Shown: positions 24,461 to 33,940 of the stretch, piece after piece
Layout: every line of letters starts with the position of its first letter
Numbering within the stretch: the first letter of the stretch is position 1
DNA from: CAYXZQ01 sp963717515
GTDB lineage: Archaea; Nanobdellota; Nanobdellia; Woesearchaeales; DSVV01
Assembly (NCBI GenBank): GCA_963717515.1
Contig: OY970338.1
Coordinates: 1,178,001 to 1,242,000, forward strand
Length of the DNA stretch: 64,000 nt
Direction of reading: 5' to 3'
Made by a program: the position numbers and the translations under genes
The notes under the pieces: model-generated
The model's input: only the letters and a program-made list of their open reading frames with translations
The model's database searches: none
What the model was told of the DNA's origin: nothing

Positions 24461-27400
24461 ATGGGGAAAACAGAAATGAAGAAGCCAAATAAAGTCCTGG
24501 TGCTGGGAAGCGGCGCGCTCAAGATCGGCGAGGCAGGCGAGTTCGACTATTCAGGAAGCCAATGCCTCAAAGCCGTCAGGGAAGAAGGCATCAAGACTGT
24601 CCTTATAAATCCCAACATAGCCACTATTCAGACATCGGAAGGGATGGCCGACAAGATATATTTCCTTCCGGTCACCCCATATTTTGTCGAGAAGATTATA
24701 GAGAAAGAGAAGCCTGACGGCATCATGCTAGGGTTCGGGGGGCAGATTGCGCTCAACTGCGGTGTCGAGCTCGAGCGCAAAGGCATCCTGAAAAAACATA
24801 GTGTCAGGGTACTGGGCACATCAATCAAGGCCATAATGGATACAGAGGACCGCGACCTGTTCGTCAAAAAGCTGACTGGGATTGGTGCAAAAGTGCCGGT
24901 AAGCAAGGCTGTCAGCAACACAAAGCAAGCCCTGGAAGCAGCAGAGAATATTGGTTATCCTGTGATGGTCAGGATCGCATATGCTTTGGGAGGGCTCGGC
25001 TCAGGCCCGTCGTATACAAAAGAGGAGCTCGTCGACAGCTGCGAAAAGGCGTTCTCATACACAGAACAGGTTCTTGTCGAGGAATACCTGCACGGCTGGA
25101 AGGAGATAGAATACGAGGTCGTAAGGGACTGCGCAGACAACTGCATAACAGTCTGCAACATGGAGAACTTCGACCCCATGGGAATCCACACCGGAGAGTC
25201 GATTGTCGTAGCGCCGAGCCAGACACTTTCGAACAGCGAATACCACAAGCTCAGAGAGATAGCGATAAAGGTCATCAGGCACCTTGGGATCATAGGAGAG
25301 TGCAACATCCAATACGCGCTTGACCCCGAGTCAGAGGATTACAGGATAATCGAGGTCAATGCGAGGCTCTCGCGGAGCAGTGCGCTGGCGTCAAAAGCCA
25401 CTGGATACCCTCTTGCATTTGTCGCAGCAAAGCTCGGGCTCGGCTACACACTCCCGGAGCTTCGGAACTCCATAACAAAGGTGACGACTGCATGCTTTGA
25501 GCCTGCGCTGGATTACATAGTCGTGAAGATACCAAGATGGGACCTCAAGAAATTCGTCAATGTATCGAAGAAGATAGGTTCAAGCATGATGAGTGTCGGC
25601 GAGGTCATGGCTATCGGCAGGAAGTTCGAAGAGGCGCTCCAGAAAGCTCTCCGGATGCTTGAGACAGGGGCAAAGGGACTTGTATGCAACAGCTGTTTCT
25701 CGTTCAAAGACCTTGACGAGGAGCTCCGGAATCCGACAGATGAGAGGGTGTTCGCGATAGCAGAGGCAATCAAGAAAGGGCATGACATAGACAGGATCCA
25801 CAGGCTCTCGAAGATAGACAAATGGTTCCTGCACAAGATAAACAACATCGTAAGGACTGAGGACGAGCTGAAAAAATATGATATGGATACAGTGCCCCAG
25901 GATGTCCTGCTCAAGGCAAAGACCAGAGGATTCTCTGATTCGCAGATAGGGATCCTTCTCGGATGCAAGGCAAAGGATGTCAAGGTGCAAAGGATCAAAC
26001 ACAAAATTTATCCATGCATAAAGCAGATCGACACTCTTGGGGCAGAATACCCTGCAAAGACAAACTACCTCTACCTGACCTACAACGGGGATGAGGATGA
26101 TGTTGGTTTTGATAGAAAGAAAAAGATCATGGTGCTCGGCTCAGGCTCCTATAGGATAGGAAGCTCAGTCGAATTTGACTGGTGCTGTGTCAATTCTGTG
26201 ATGACGCTCAGAAAGCTCGGCTATGAGACAATCATGCTCAACTACAACCCCGAGACCGTGAGCACTGACTATGACGAGTGCGACAGGCTGTATTTCGACG
26301 AGATTACAATAGAGACAGTCATGGACATATACGACAGGGAGAAGCCTGACGGGATAATCATATCCATGGGCGGGCAGATACCGAACAACCTGGTGCTCAA
26401 GCTGGACAAGGCAGGGGCGAAGATTCTGGGAACCGCCCCGCAGATGATTGACAATGCAGAAGACAGGTACAAGTTCTCAAGGCTCCTTGATTCCCTTGGC
26501 ATAGACCAACCAGAATGGAAGGAGCTGACAGGGATAACAGAGGCGAAACAGTTTGCCCAAAAAGCAGGCTACCCTGTGCTAGTCAGGCCGAGCTATGTCC
26601 TGAGCGGGGCTGCGATGAGCGTGGCATGGACAGATGATGAGCTAGAGAGTTTCCTTACAAAGGCGACAGATGTGAACAAGAAGCATCCGGTAGTCATCAG
26701 CAGGTTCATTGAGAATGCAAAAGAGGTGGAGATTGATGCTGTTGCAGAAGACGGGAAGGTCGTGCTCTACGCAATCTCAGAGCATGTCGAGAAGGCAGGT
26801 GTCCATAGCGGAGATGCGACAATGGTGCTTCCGTCCCAGAACCTCTACCTGGAGACCATCAGGAGGATAAAAGACACGACAGAGAAGATTGCAGGAGCGC
26901 TGAAGATAACAGGGCCGTTCAATATCCAGTTCATCGCTAAGGACAACCACATCAAGGTCATAGAGTGCAACCTGAGGGCGTCAAGAAGCTTCCCGTTCGT
27001 CTCAAAGGTCACTAAAATCAATTTCATCGATGCGGCTGTCAGGCTGATGCTCGGTGAAAAAATTGATGTTCCAACTTCAACCATGGACCTCGGGTATGTC
27101 GGAGTCAAAGCGCCGCAGTTCTCCTTCACCCGCCTGAAAAAGGCAGACCCGGTACTGTCTGTGGAGATGGCTTCCACTGGCGAAGTTGCTTGCCTTGGCA
27201 ACAGCCTCAATGAAGCATTCCTCAAGGCCATATTGTCGACAGGGATGAAAATGCCAAGGGAAAATGTCCTTGTGACCATCGGAGGAGACAGGAACAAGTA
27301 CAGGCTGCTGGAATCAATAATTAAACTTGTCGGACTGGGGTTCAATATTTATGCGACAGAGCACACCTCTGATTTCTTAAAGGCAAATGGCATTGATAAC

Positions 27401-27664
27401 AAGATGGTATACAAGGCGCACAATCTCCATAAGAGAAACAATGTGATAAGCATGATGGAGAGAAGAGAGCTTGATTTCGTGATAAATATCCCGAGCGTCA
27501 TGAAAAAAGAGGAAGTCACTGACGGCTACCACATAAGGAGAAAGGCCGTGGACTACGCCATCCCGCTCATAACTGATGTAAATATCGCCAGGCTGCTTGT
27601 CGATGCGATATCGAGGCTCAGCATTGCCGACCTGAAGATCAAATCATGGGAAGAGTATCGATAA
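24461..27664 (+). CDS. carB: Carbamoyl-phosphate synthase large subunit
   Basis: The 1,067-residue enzyme is full length, with two ATP-grasp halves: carboxyphosphate half (V-L-G-S-G-A-L-K-I-G-E-A-G-E-F-D-Y at about 14) and carbamate half (V-L-G-S-G-S-Y-R-I-G at about 560), each with G-G-Q motifs. The C-terminal MGS-like regulatory domain is at about 930-1067. Together with CarA it makes carbamoyl phosphate for PyrB. It starts 6 bp after the mazG stop; the ATG at 24476 is a possible alternative start. Confidence 0.95.
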   Translation: MGKTEMKKPNKVLVLGSGALKIGEAGEFDYSGSQCLKAVREEGIKTVLINPNIATIQTSEGMADKIYFLPVTPYFVEKIIEKEKPDGIMLGFGGQIALNCGVELERKGILKKHSVRVLGTSIKAIMDTEDRDLFVKKLTGIGAKVPVSKAVSNTKQALEAAENIGYPVMVRIAYALGGLGSGPSYTKEELVDSCEKAFSYTEQVLVEEYLHGWKEIEYEVVRDCADNCITVCNMENFDPMGIHTGESIVVAPSQTLSNSEYHKLREIAIKVIRHLGIIGECNIQYALDPESEDYRIIEVNARLSRSSALASKATGYPLAFVAAKLGLGYTLPELRNSITKVTTACFEPALDYIVVKIPRWDLKKFVNVSKKIGSSMMSVGEVMAIGRKFEEALQKALRMLETGAKGLVCNSCFSFKDLDEELRNPTDERVFAIAEAIKKGHDIDRIHRLSKIDKWFLHKINNIVRTEDELKKYDMDTVPQDVLLKAKTRGFSDSQIGILLGCKAKDVKVQRIKHKIYPCIKQIDTLGAEYPAKTNYLYLTYNGDEDDVGFDRKKKIMVLGSGSYRIGSSVEFDWCCVNSVMTLRKLGYETIMLNYNPETVSTDYDECDRLYFDEITIETVMDIYDREKPDGIIISMGGQIPNNLVLKLDKAGAKILGTAPQMIDNAEDRYKFSRLLDSLGIDQPEWKELTGITEAKQFAQKAGYPVLVRPSYVLSGAAMSVAWTDDELESFLTKATDVNKKHPVVISRFIENAKEVEIDAVAEDGKVVLYAISEHVEKAGVHSGDATMVLPSQNLYLETIRRIKDTTEKIAGALKITGPFNIQFIAKDNHIKVIECNLRASRSFPFVSKVTKINFIDAAVRLMLGEKIDVPTSTMDLGYVGVKAPQFSFTRLKKADPVLSVEMASTGEVACLGNSLNEAFLKAILSTGMKMPRENVLVTIGGDRNKYRLLESIIKLVGLGFNIYATEHTSDFLKANGIDNKMVYKAHNLHKRNNVISMMERRELDFVINIPSVMKKEEVTDGYHIRRKAVDYAIPLITDVNIARLLVDAISRLSIADLKIKSWEEYR

Positions 27665-27667
27665 GGA

Positions 27668-27684
27668 TAAATATATAAATATAT
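27668..27684 (+). promoter_or_regulatory. TATA promoter of pyrB operon
   Basis: An A+T run (AAATATATAAATATATT) lies about 35 bp before the TTG start. It defines a second transcription unit for the pathway. Confidence 0.6.
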
Positions 27685-27710
27685 TAGAAATCCTTTTTGT
27701 TGGGGGGAAA

Positions 27711-28619
27711 TTGAAAGACATAATATCAATCAGGGACCTGACAAGAGAGCAGATGCTTCACATCCTCGGGCTTGCAAAAAAGACAGAAAGCCTGAAAAGC
27801 AGTGATAATCTGCTCGCTGGGAAGATCCTTGCAACGCTATTCTATGAGCCTTCTACAAGGACCAGGCTCTCATTTGAGTCTGCGATGATGAGGCTGGGAG
27901 GCAGGGTGACCGGATTCTCAGACCCTGCTGGAAGCTCTGTCGCAAAAGGCGAGACACTATATGATACGATAAAGATGGTTGAGGGGTACTGCGACATAAT
28001 AGTCATCAGGCATCCTGTCGACGGGGCTGCCCGCCTGGCAGCTGATACGGCGAAGGTGCCTGTTATCAATGCAGGCGACGGCGCTAACCAGCATCCGACA
28101 CAGACGCTTCTTGACCTGTACACGATCCAGAAGAGCAAGGGCGGTCTTGAGAAGCTGAAAGTCGCGATGGTAGGCGACCTGAAATACGGAAGGACAGTGC
28201 ATTCGCTTGCATATGCCCTGTCGCTTTTCAACTGCGAGATGATATTCGTATCGCCAAAGAGCCTGTGCATGCCCACCGACCTCACTGACGAGCTCAGGCA
28301 GAAGAAGATCAGGTTCTCAGAGCATGAGGACATGGGCATCGCATTGAAAAAGGCAGATATACTGTACATGACAAGGATCCAGAAGGAGAGGTTCCCGGAT
28401 GACGTCGAATATGAGAAAGTGAAAGGAGTCTATGTGCTTACGGGAGAGATGCTGGAAGGTGCAAAGACAGGGCTGAAAATCATGCACCCTCTCCCAAGGG
28501 TCAATGAGATCAGCAAGTGTGTCGACGACACAGAGAATGCGATCTATTTCGACCAGGCAAAGAACGGAGTGATTATCAGGGAAGCAGTGCTTGCGATGCT
28601 TCTCGGAAAACTAAGATGA
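27711..28619 (+). CDS. pyrB: Aspartate carbamoyltransferase catalytic subunit
   Basis: The protein has 302 residues. The carbamoyl-phosphate loop is F-Y-E-P-S-T-R-T-R-L-S-F (about 44), with H-P-T-Q (about 126) and M-H-P-L-P-R (about 258) completing the active site. The start is a TTG preceded by a G-rich block (six G at 27702-27707); the first in-frame Met is residue 15, inside the conserved N-terminal helix, so TTG is required. Its stop overlaps pyrI by 4 bp, matching the catalytic/regulatory holoenzyme. Confidence 0.95.
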   Translation: MKDIISIRDLTREQMLHILGLAKKTESLKSSDNLLAGKILATLFYEPSTRTRLSFESAMMRLGGRVTGFSDPAGSSVAKGETLYDTIKMVEGYCDIIVIRHPVDGAARLAADTAKVPVINAGDGANQHPTQTLLDLYTIQKSKGGLEKLKVAMVGDLKYGRTVHSLAYALSLFNCEMIFVSPKSLCMPTDLTDELRQKKIRFSEHEDMGIALKKADILYMTRIQKERFPDDVEYEKVKGVYVLTGEMLEGAKTGLKIMHPLPRVNEISKCVDDTENAIYFDQAKNGVIIREAVLAMLLGKLR

Positions 28620-29065
28620 AAAAGCTCGTTATAAGCGCAATCATGGAAGGGACTGTGATAGACCATATCCCGGCAGAGAACACATTCAAGGTGGCAGAGA
28701 TCCTCGGCCTTGACAGGCAGGCCAATGTGATATCCATCGCCTCGAACCTGAAGAGCAAGAAGATAGGGAAGAAAGGAATAATCAAGCTTGAAGGTGTGTT
28801 CCTCAGAAGAGAGCACGTCGACAGGATTTCCATCATCGCTGCTGAGGCCACATTATGCGTAATAAAGGATTACAAGGTCATCGAGAAGAAGAAGCTCAAG
28901 AGGCCGGACAGGTATGAGAATATCATAAGGTGCTTCAATCCCAACTGCATCACGAATATGGAGAAGGCAGGCACAGTGTTCGATGTCGAGTCGCAGGATC
29001 CCCTGAGCGTAAGATGCTACCATTGCGAGCGAGCGATGGACAAGGATGACATAGAGTTGCTGTGA
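28616..29065 (+). CDS. pyrI: Aspartate carbamoyltransferase regulatory subunit
   Basis: The 149-residue subunit has an N-terminal nucleotide-binding domain (G-T-V-I-D-H-I-P at about 11) and a C-terminal zinc domain with four Cys (C-F-N-P-N-C and C-Y-H-C), which contacts PyrB. It gives allosteric control by CTP/ATP in archaea and enterobacteria. The start is the ATG overlapping the pyrB stop (ATGA); the longer upstream frame is not conserved. Only 1 bp separates it from pyrD. Confidence 0.95.
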   Translation: MKKLVISAIMEGTVIDHIPAENTFKVAEILGLDRQANVISIASNLKSKKIGKKGIIKLEGVFLRREHVDRISIIAAEATLCVIKDYKVIEKKKLKRPDRYENIIRCFNPNCITNMEKAGTVFDVESQDPLSVRCYHCERAMDKDDIELL

Positions 29066-29066
29066 A

Positions 29067-29978
29067 ATGGACATAACAGTGGAATTATGCAAAAAAAGGC
29101 TGAAAAACCCGACTATACTTGCATCTGGAATCCTCGGGATGAATGCTGACATCATTAAGGAGGTAGTCAGAGGCGGTGCAGGCGCAGTGACGCTCAAGTC
29201 GACAGGGACTGAGCCGCGAGAGGGCCATCCCAACCCCAAGGTTATTGTCTGGGAGCATGGGCTTGCGAACTGCTACGGACTTACCAATCAGGGAATCGGA
29301 GGCATGGACAGGGAGTGGAAAGAGCTGAAAGGTTTAGGTGTCCCTGTGATAGCGAGCGTGTTCGGCGCAGATGTATCTGAGTTCGTGAAGGTCGCGGAGT
29401 ACATGGCTGAAAAGAAGGCAGATATGATAGAGGTCAATGTATCATGCCCGAACACCAGAGAGCATGGCATGGCATTCGGCCTGAAAAAAGAGTCATGCTC
29501 AGAGGTAGTAAGCGCTGTAAAAGATGCAGTGGGAAAGATCCCTGTCATTGCCAAGCTCACCCCGCAGGCCCTTGACATATCAGAGATTGCGAAGGCAGCA
29601 GAAAAAGCAGGCGCAGATGCAATCTCGGCGATAAACACGGTCGGCCCCGGCATGTTCATCAACATCGACGTCGCAAAACCTATCCTTTCATACAAGACTG
29701 GAGGCCTCTCGGGTCCGGCAATAAGGCCCATAGCCGTGCGATGCATCTATGACATATACAAGTCTGTCGATATCCCCATCATCGGAATCGGCGGAGTAAC
29801 CTATGGCAAGGATGCGATAGAGCTCATGATGGCAGGGGCCAGGGCAGTGGGAATCGGCAGTGCAGCATATTACCGGGGAATAGATGTCTTTTCAAGGGTC
29901 ACAGAAGAGATGGAGGCATGGCTGGAAAACTCAGGCTACGGCTCGCTCAAGGATATAGTAGGTGCTGCTCATGGATGA
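29067..29978 (+). CDS. pyrD: Dihydroorotate dehydrogenase, catalytic subunit (class 1B)
   Basis: The 303-residue FMN-binding TIM barrel has N-V-S-C-P-N-T (about 129), with the Cys that acts as base in class 1 enzymes, and a G-G-V-x-x-G-K-D-A FMN-phosphate loop. A PyrK partner overlaps by 8 bp, so this is the NAD-linked type 1B. It oxidises dihydroorotate to orotate in the cytoplasm. Confidence 0.92.
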   Translation: MDITVELCKKRLKNPTILASGILGMNADIIKEVVRGGAGAVTLKSTGTEPREGHPNPKVIVWEHGLANCYGLTNQGIGGMDREWKELKGLGVPVIASVFGADVSEFVKVAEYMAEKKADMIEVNVSCPNTREHGMAFGLKKESCSEVVSAVKDAVGKIPVIAKLTPQALDISEIAKAAEKAGADAISAINTVGPGMFINIDVAKPILSYKTGGLSGPAIRPIAVRCIYDIYKSVDIPIIGIGGVTYGKDAIELMMAGARAVGIGSAAYYRGIDVFSRVTEEMEAWLENSGYGSLKDIVGAAHG

Positions 29979-30783
29979 AATTGATGATATCGAGATGCCT
30001 GAGATAGTGACTATCGACCGGATTGTCGACGAGAATGAGAATGTCAAGACCTTCTTCTTCAGGTACAGGCTGGATTATCAGCCAGGCCAGTTCATCATGC
30101 TCTGGCTCCCGGGGATGGATGAGAAGCCATTTTCAGTAAGCCTATTCTCAGAAGAGGAATTCGCTGTGACAATCGAGAAGAAAGGAAAGTATACAAGCGA
30201 AATACACAAGCTCGAAGCAGGCGACAAGCTCGGCATACGGGGCCCGTATGGTAAGGGGTTCAGGATAAGAAAAGGGAAGTCATGCATCATCGGAGGAGGC
30301 TGCGGAATCGCCCCTATCATGCCTCTGGTAGAAAAGCTCAACAATCCATCTGTCATTGTCGGCTGCCAGACAGAGAAGAAGTTGCTGTTCAGGGACAGGA
30401 TAGAAAATTTTGACGTATGCACTGACGACAACAGCTTCGGCCATGGAGGATTTGTAACTGACAGGTTCATGGAACTTTTGAAGAAGCAGAGGTTCGACAT
30501 CGTCTACACATGCGGTCCTGAGCCCATGATGAAGGCAGTCTTTGACCTTTGCCGGGAGAGAGGCATCGAATGCCAGGCATCGCTTGAACGATTCATGATA
30601 TGTGGTATAGGCATATGCGGTCAATGCATGTGCGATAACCTCAGGATCTGCACAGATGGGCCTGTCCTGGATTCAGGACAGCTTGAAAATCTCAGGGATT
30701 TCGGAAAAAGCGCGATGATTAAGACAGGAAATAAAGTTCCGCTGAAGGAATATTATGCATACAGGACCAAATACCCAAAATGA
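29971..30783 (+). CDS. pyrK: Dihydroorotate dehydrogenase electron-transfer subunit
   Basis: The 270-residue FAD/[2Fe-2S] protein has the ferredoxin-reductase FAD motif near residue 50 (K-P-F-S-V-S), NAD-site G-G-G-C-G-I-A-P (about 107) and a C-terminal cluster C-G-I-G-I-C-G-Q-C with a further Cys in R-I-C-T-D-G. It passes electrons from PyrD to NAD+. The ATG at 29971 is preferred over a GTG at 29962. It overlaps pyrC by 4 bp. Confidence 0.92.
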   Translation: MDEIDDIEMPEIVTIDRIVDENENVKTFFFRYRLDYQPGQFIMLWLPGMDEKPFSVSLFSEEEFAVTIEKKGKYTSEIHKLEAGDKLGIRGPYGKGFRIRKGKSCIIGGGCGIAPIMPLVEKLNNPSVIVGCQTEKKLLFRDRIENFDVCTDDNSFGHGGFVTDRFMELLKKQRFDIVYTCGPEPMMKAVFDLCRERGIECQASLERFMICGIGICGQCMCDNLRICTDGPVLDSGQLENLRDFGKSAMIKTGNKVPLKEYYAYRTKYPK

Positions 30784-31964
30784 TGCTAGAAAACTGCAAG
30801 ATCATACAGGATGGAAAAGAGACCATCTGCGACATCCTGATAGAGGGTGGAAAAATATCAAAAGTAGGTCACAATATCTTCCACACAGGAGAGAGGATAG
30901 ATATAGGCGGCCTTCATGTTCTTCCGGGAATCATCGACCCCCATGTCCATTTCAGGGAACCGGGGCTGACCCACAAGGAGGATTTTTTAAGTGGTTCTAA
31001 AGCAGCAGCTGCAGGAGGGATCACAACAATTCTTGACATGCCAAACACAGTACCCCCAACAACTACTGTAGAGCTTCTGGAAAAGAAAAGAAAGCTGGCA
31101 GAAAAGAGTCTGGTGAATTTCGGGTTCCACTTTGGAGCTGCTGCTGATAATATTGACGAGATAAAGAAGGCGAAGAACATCGCCTCGACCAAGGTCTTCA
31201 TGAACCTGTCGACAGGCAGGCTGATGATAAAGGACGACGCTGCGCTCAAGGAAGTGTTCTCAGCCTCAAAGCTGGTGACAGTGCATGCCGAGGGAGATAT
31301 GGTGGATAAAGCCATAAGGCTTTCGAAGGAGTGTGGGAACAGGCTATACCTCTGCCATATATCACTGAGGAGCGAGCTTGACAGCATAAGGGCTGCTAAG
31401 ACAGCTGACATATATGCAGAGGCCACGCCACATCACCTGTTCCTGTCCGAGCAGGACGACCGTGACAGCTTCACGAAGATGCTGCCCGGGCTCAAGTCTG
31501 TGATGGACAGGGAGGCGCTTTTTGCATCAATAAAGGACGGGCTTATCGACACCATCGGTACCGACCACGCACCTCACACGACAGGAGAGAAGCTCGGAAA
31601 AGAGTACCCGCATGGTGTTCCCGGGTGCGAGACGATGCTGCCGCTCCTGCTCAATGCTGTCAATGACGGCGAGCTGAGCCTTGCAAGGGTGCTGGAATTA
31701 TGCTGCCATAATCCTGCAAAGATATTCAGGATCAAGGACAAAGGTTTCCTGCTGCCAGGTTTTGATGCCGATCTGGTCGTTGTCGACATGGATCTCGTGA
31801 GAGAGGTCAGGGAGGATGAGCTCTTCACAAAATGCGGCTGGAGTCCGTTCGAAGGCTGGGCATTGAGGGGATGGCCGGTGATGACCATTGTAAATGGAAA
31901 CATCGTCTTCAGCAACAGTGAGATTGACGAGAAACACAAAGGAAAGGAGGTTGAGTTCGGATGA
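30780..31964 (+). CDS. pyrC: Dihydroorotase
   Basis: The 394-residue amidohydrolase is of class I size. Metal ligands are visible in D-P-H-V-H-F-R-E-P (about 55), A-E-A-T-P-H-H-L (about 220) and G-T-D-H-A-P-H (about 260). It cyclises carbamoyl-aspartate to dihydroorotate. The ATG overlaps the pyrK stop; a second ATG follows directly at 30783. It overlaps pyrE by 4 bp. Confidence 0.93.
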   Translation: MMLENCKIIQDGKETICDILIEGGKISKVGHNIFHTGERIDIGGLHVLPGIIDPHVHFREPGLTHKEDFLSGSKAAAAGGITTILDMPNTVPPTTTVELLEKKRKLAEKSLVNFGFHFGAAADNIDEIKKAKNIASTKVFMNLSTGRLMIKDDAALKEVFSASKLVTVHAEGDMVDKAIRLSKECGNRLYLCHISLRSELDSIRAAKTADIYAEATPHHLFLSEQDDRDSFTKMLPGLKSVMDREALFASIKDGLIDTIGTDHAPHTTGEKLGKEYPHGVPGCETMLPLLLNAVNDGELSLARVLELCCHNPAKIFRIKDKGFLLPGFDADLVVVDMDLVREVREDELFTKCGWSPFEGWALRGWPVMTIVNGNIVFSNSEIDEKHKGKEVEFG

Positions 31965-32611
31965 AAGAAGAGATTGCAAGGATACTCCTTGAGAAGAATG
32001 CGATAACGCTCAATGTAAAGGAACCTTATACATTCGTATCAGGCACTAGGAGCCCTATCTATACTGACAACAGGCTGCTTGCGGCGTTTCCAAAAGAGAG
32101 AAAGCTCGTCGTGGATTCGTTCATATCTGTTCTGAAGGACATGGATTTCGACATAGTCGCCGGCACTGCAACAGCAGGCATACAATGGTCTGCGTGGATC
32201 GCAGACAGGCTGGATAAGCCCATGTCATACATAAGGGGAGGAAAAAAAGGCCATGGCAAAGGAAACCGGATCGAGGGTGCGGATGTCAAGGGGAAAAAAG
32301 TCATTGTCATAGAGGATCTTGTGAGCACAGGCGGAAGCAGCCTGGCAGCTGTCGAGGCATGCAGGGAGGCCGGAGCTGATGTGATTGCGATGGTCGCGAT
32401 ATTCACGTATGAATATGAGAGCGCCTGCAAAAGATTTAATGAGGAAGGGTGCAATGTGACATTTCTCACGGATTTCTCAACGCTTGTCAAGGTCGGGGCT
32501 GAAAAAGGCTATATCCAAAAAGACCAGCTGGAGCTTGTGCTTGAATGGAACAAGGACCCACAGGGTTGGGGGCCGAAGAACGGTTTTGCCCTGGGCGATA
32601 AGAGGAAATAG
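31961..32611 (+). CDS. pyrE: Orotate phosphoribosyltransferase
   Basis: The 216-residue type I PRTase has the PRPP loop V-I-E-D-L-V-S-T-G-G-S-S (about 108-119) and the pyrophosphate loop R-G-G-K-K-G-H-G-K-G (about 90). It makes OMP from orotate and PRPP. It is coupled to pyrC by a 4-bp overlap. The next gene starts 1 bp after its stop, so it is likely co-translated with the SLOG protein. Confidence 0.93.
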   Translation: MKEEIARILLEKNAITLNVKEPYTFVSGTRSPIYTDNRLLAAFPKERKLVVDSFISVLKDMDFDIVAGTATAGIQWSAWIADRLDKPMSYIRGGKKGHGKGNRIEGADVKGKKVIVIEDLVSTGGSSLAAVEACREAGADVIAMVAIFTYEYESACKRFNEEGCNVTFLTDFSTLVKVGAEKGYIQKDQLELVLEWNKDPQGWGPKNGFALGDKRK

Positions 32612-32612
32612 T

Positions 32613-33173
32613 ATGAAGATAGCGGTATTCGGCTCAGCCATGAGTGCAACAAGCGAAAATGAGAAGCTGGCAGGAAAGATCGGCGAAGCGATTGCTAAAA
32701 ATGATGGGATTGTCCTGACCGGAGGATGCGGCGGCCTGCCTCATGCAGCTGCAAAAGCAGCTCATCACATAGGAACAAAGACTGTCGGATATTCTCCTGC
32801 AAGGGATTTAAAAGAGCATGAAGAGTTCGGCATGCCCCTCGACGGATATTCTGAATTCAAATTCATCCCGTCTGATTTCAAATTTGCCGGCAACAAGCTG
32901 GTCTCATTCAAATACAGGAACGTGCTCACATGCACAGAATGCGACGCCGGGATAATAATCGGCGGAAGGATAGGCACGCTCAATGAGTTCACTAACCTCT
33001 ATGACATGGGGAAGGTGATAGGAGTGCTTGAGGGCACAGGAGGGACAGCGGACCTAATCAGGCAGATAGTCGGGAAAGTGAACAAGAGTTCAGAGTCAGT
33101 GCTGTTCTATGAATCAGATCCTGAAAAACTGGTAAAGAAAGTCATTGAACATCTTGAGGCTGGAATCCCATGA
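32613..33173 (+). CDS. LOG/SLOG-family Rossmann protein in the pyr operon
   Basis: This 186-residue protein opens A-V-F-G-S-A-M, then L-T-G-G-C-G-G-L-P-H (about 33) and I-I-G-G-R-I-G-T-L-N-E-F (about 110), the two glycine motifs of the SLOG superfamily (LOG/TIGR00725-like). LOG enzymes remove the base from nucleoside monophosphates by phosphoribohydrolysis; in the second motif P-G-G is replaced by I-G-G, so catalysis is not certain. It sits between pyrE and pyrF with 1-bp and 4-bp junctions, so a role with orotidylate or UMP is an obvious but untested idea. Confidence 0.75.
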   Translation: MKIAVFGSAMSATSENEKLAGKIGEAIAKNDGIVLTGGCGGLPHAAAKAAHHIGTKTVGYSPARDLKEHEEFGMPLDGYSEFKFIPSDFKFAGNKLVSFKYRNVLTCTECDAGIIIGGRIGTLNEFTNLYDMGKVIGVLEGTGGTADLIRQIVGKVNKSSESVLFYESDPEKLVKKVIEHLEAGIP

Positions 33174-33916
33174 AATACAGATTGACAGAAAAAGAGAGAA
33201 GAGCAAAGGAATACGTCTGTCTGGCGCTCGACATCAGCGACAGGGACGAAGTCCTCAAGGCAGTCGACGAACTATGGGACCTGGTAGGTTATTTCAAGAT
33301 ACATTCTGCATTCACAAGCCATGGTCCGGAGCTTGTTAAGGAGATAATTAAAAAAGGTGGCAGGGTCTTCCTTGACCTGAAGTTCCATGACATACCAAAC
33401 ACTGTTGCAAACTATGCTGAAGCAGTCACCCGGCTTGGCGTAAGCTACTTCAACCTGCACGTTGCAGGCGGCACAGAGATGCTTAAGGCTGCAAGGCAGC
33501 GGGCTGTTGAGACTGCAGAGAAGCTTGGTGTTCAGAGGCCGAAGCTCATTGGCATGACTGTCCTTACAAGCATCAACAAAGAGATAATGAACAATGAGAT
33601 AGGCATCCCTGGCGAGGTCAAGGACCGGGTTCTCAAATGGGCGCTTCTTGCAAAGGATGCAGGGCTTGACGGAATCGTCTGTTCTGCAGCTGACCTGGAT
33701 GTTGTCAAGGACAAGCTGCCAGGGGATTTCTTCTACATAACGCCTGGGATTCGGCCAGTGGGAGTAAGCCATGATGACCAGAAGAGGGTGTTCACGCCCT
33801 CGAATGCAGTCAGGGCGGGGTCTTCATTGCTTGTCATCGGAAGGGCAATATACAGGGCAGACGACAGGAGGAAGGCAGCGTATGAGATTCTGAAAGACAT
33901 AGCTTCTGTCCTGTGA
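33170..33916 (+). CDS. pyrF: Orotidine-5'-phosphate decarboxylase (bacterial-type)
   Basis: The 248-residue TIM barrel has the catalytic Lys-Asp array D-L-K-F-H-D-I-P-N-T (about 64-73) and the phosphate loop T-P-G-I-R. It converts OMP to UMP. The F-H-D-I-P-N-T-V wording and length match the bacterial subfamily; typical archaeal enzymes are shorter and read V/I-A-D-I-P. This suggests transfer or an ancient subfamily. It is the last gene of the unit, with a 4-bp overlap. Confidence 0.92.
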   Translation: MKYRLTEKERRAKEYVCLALDISDRDEVLKAVDELWDLVGYFKIHSAFTSHGPELVKEIIKKGGRVFLDLKFHDIPNTVANYAEAVTRLGVSYFNLHVAGGTEMLKAARQRAVETAEKLGVQRPKLIGMTVLTSINKEIMNNEIGIPGEVKDRVLKWALLAKDAGLDGIVCSAADLDVVKDKLPGDFFYITPGIRPVGVSHDDQKRVFTPSNAVRAGSSLLVIGRAIYRADDRRKAAYEILKDIASVL

Positions 33917-33940
33917 AAAACTGTCAAGAAATGGAAGTGC

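Noticed and set aside
25513..26004. 163-codon minus frame inside carB
   Set aside because: Antisense shadow; carB is continuous and conserved on the + strand throughout.
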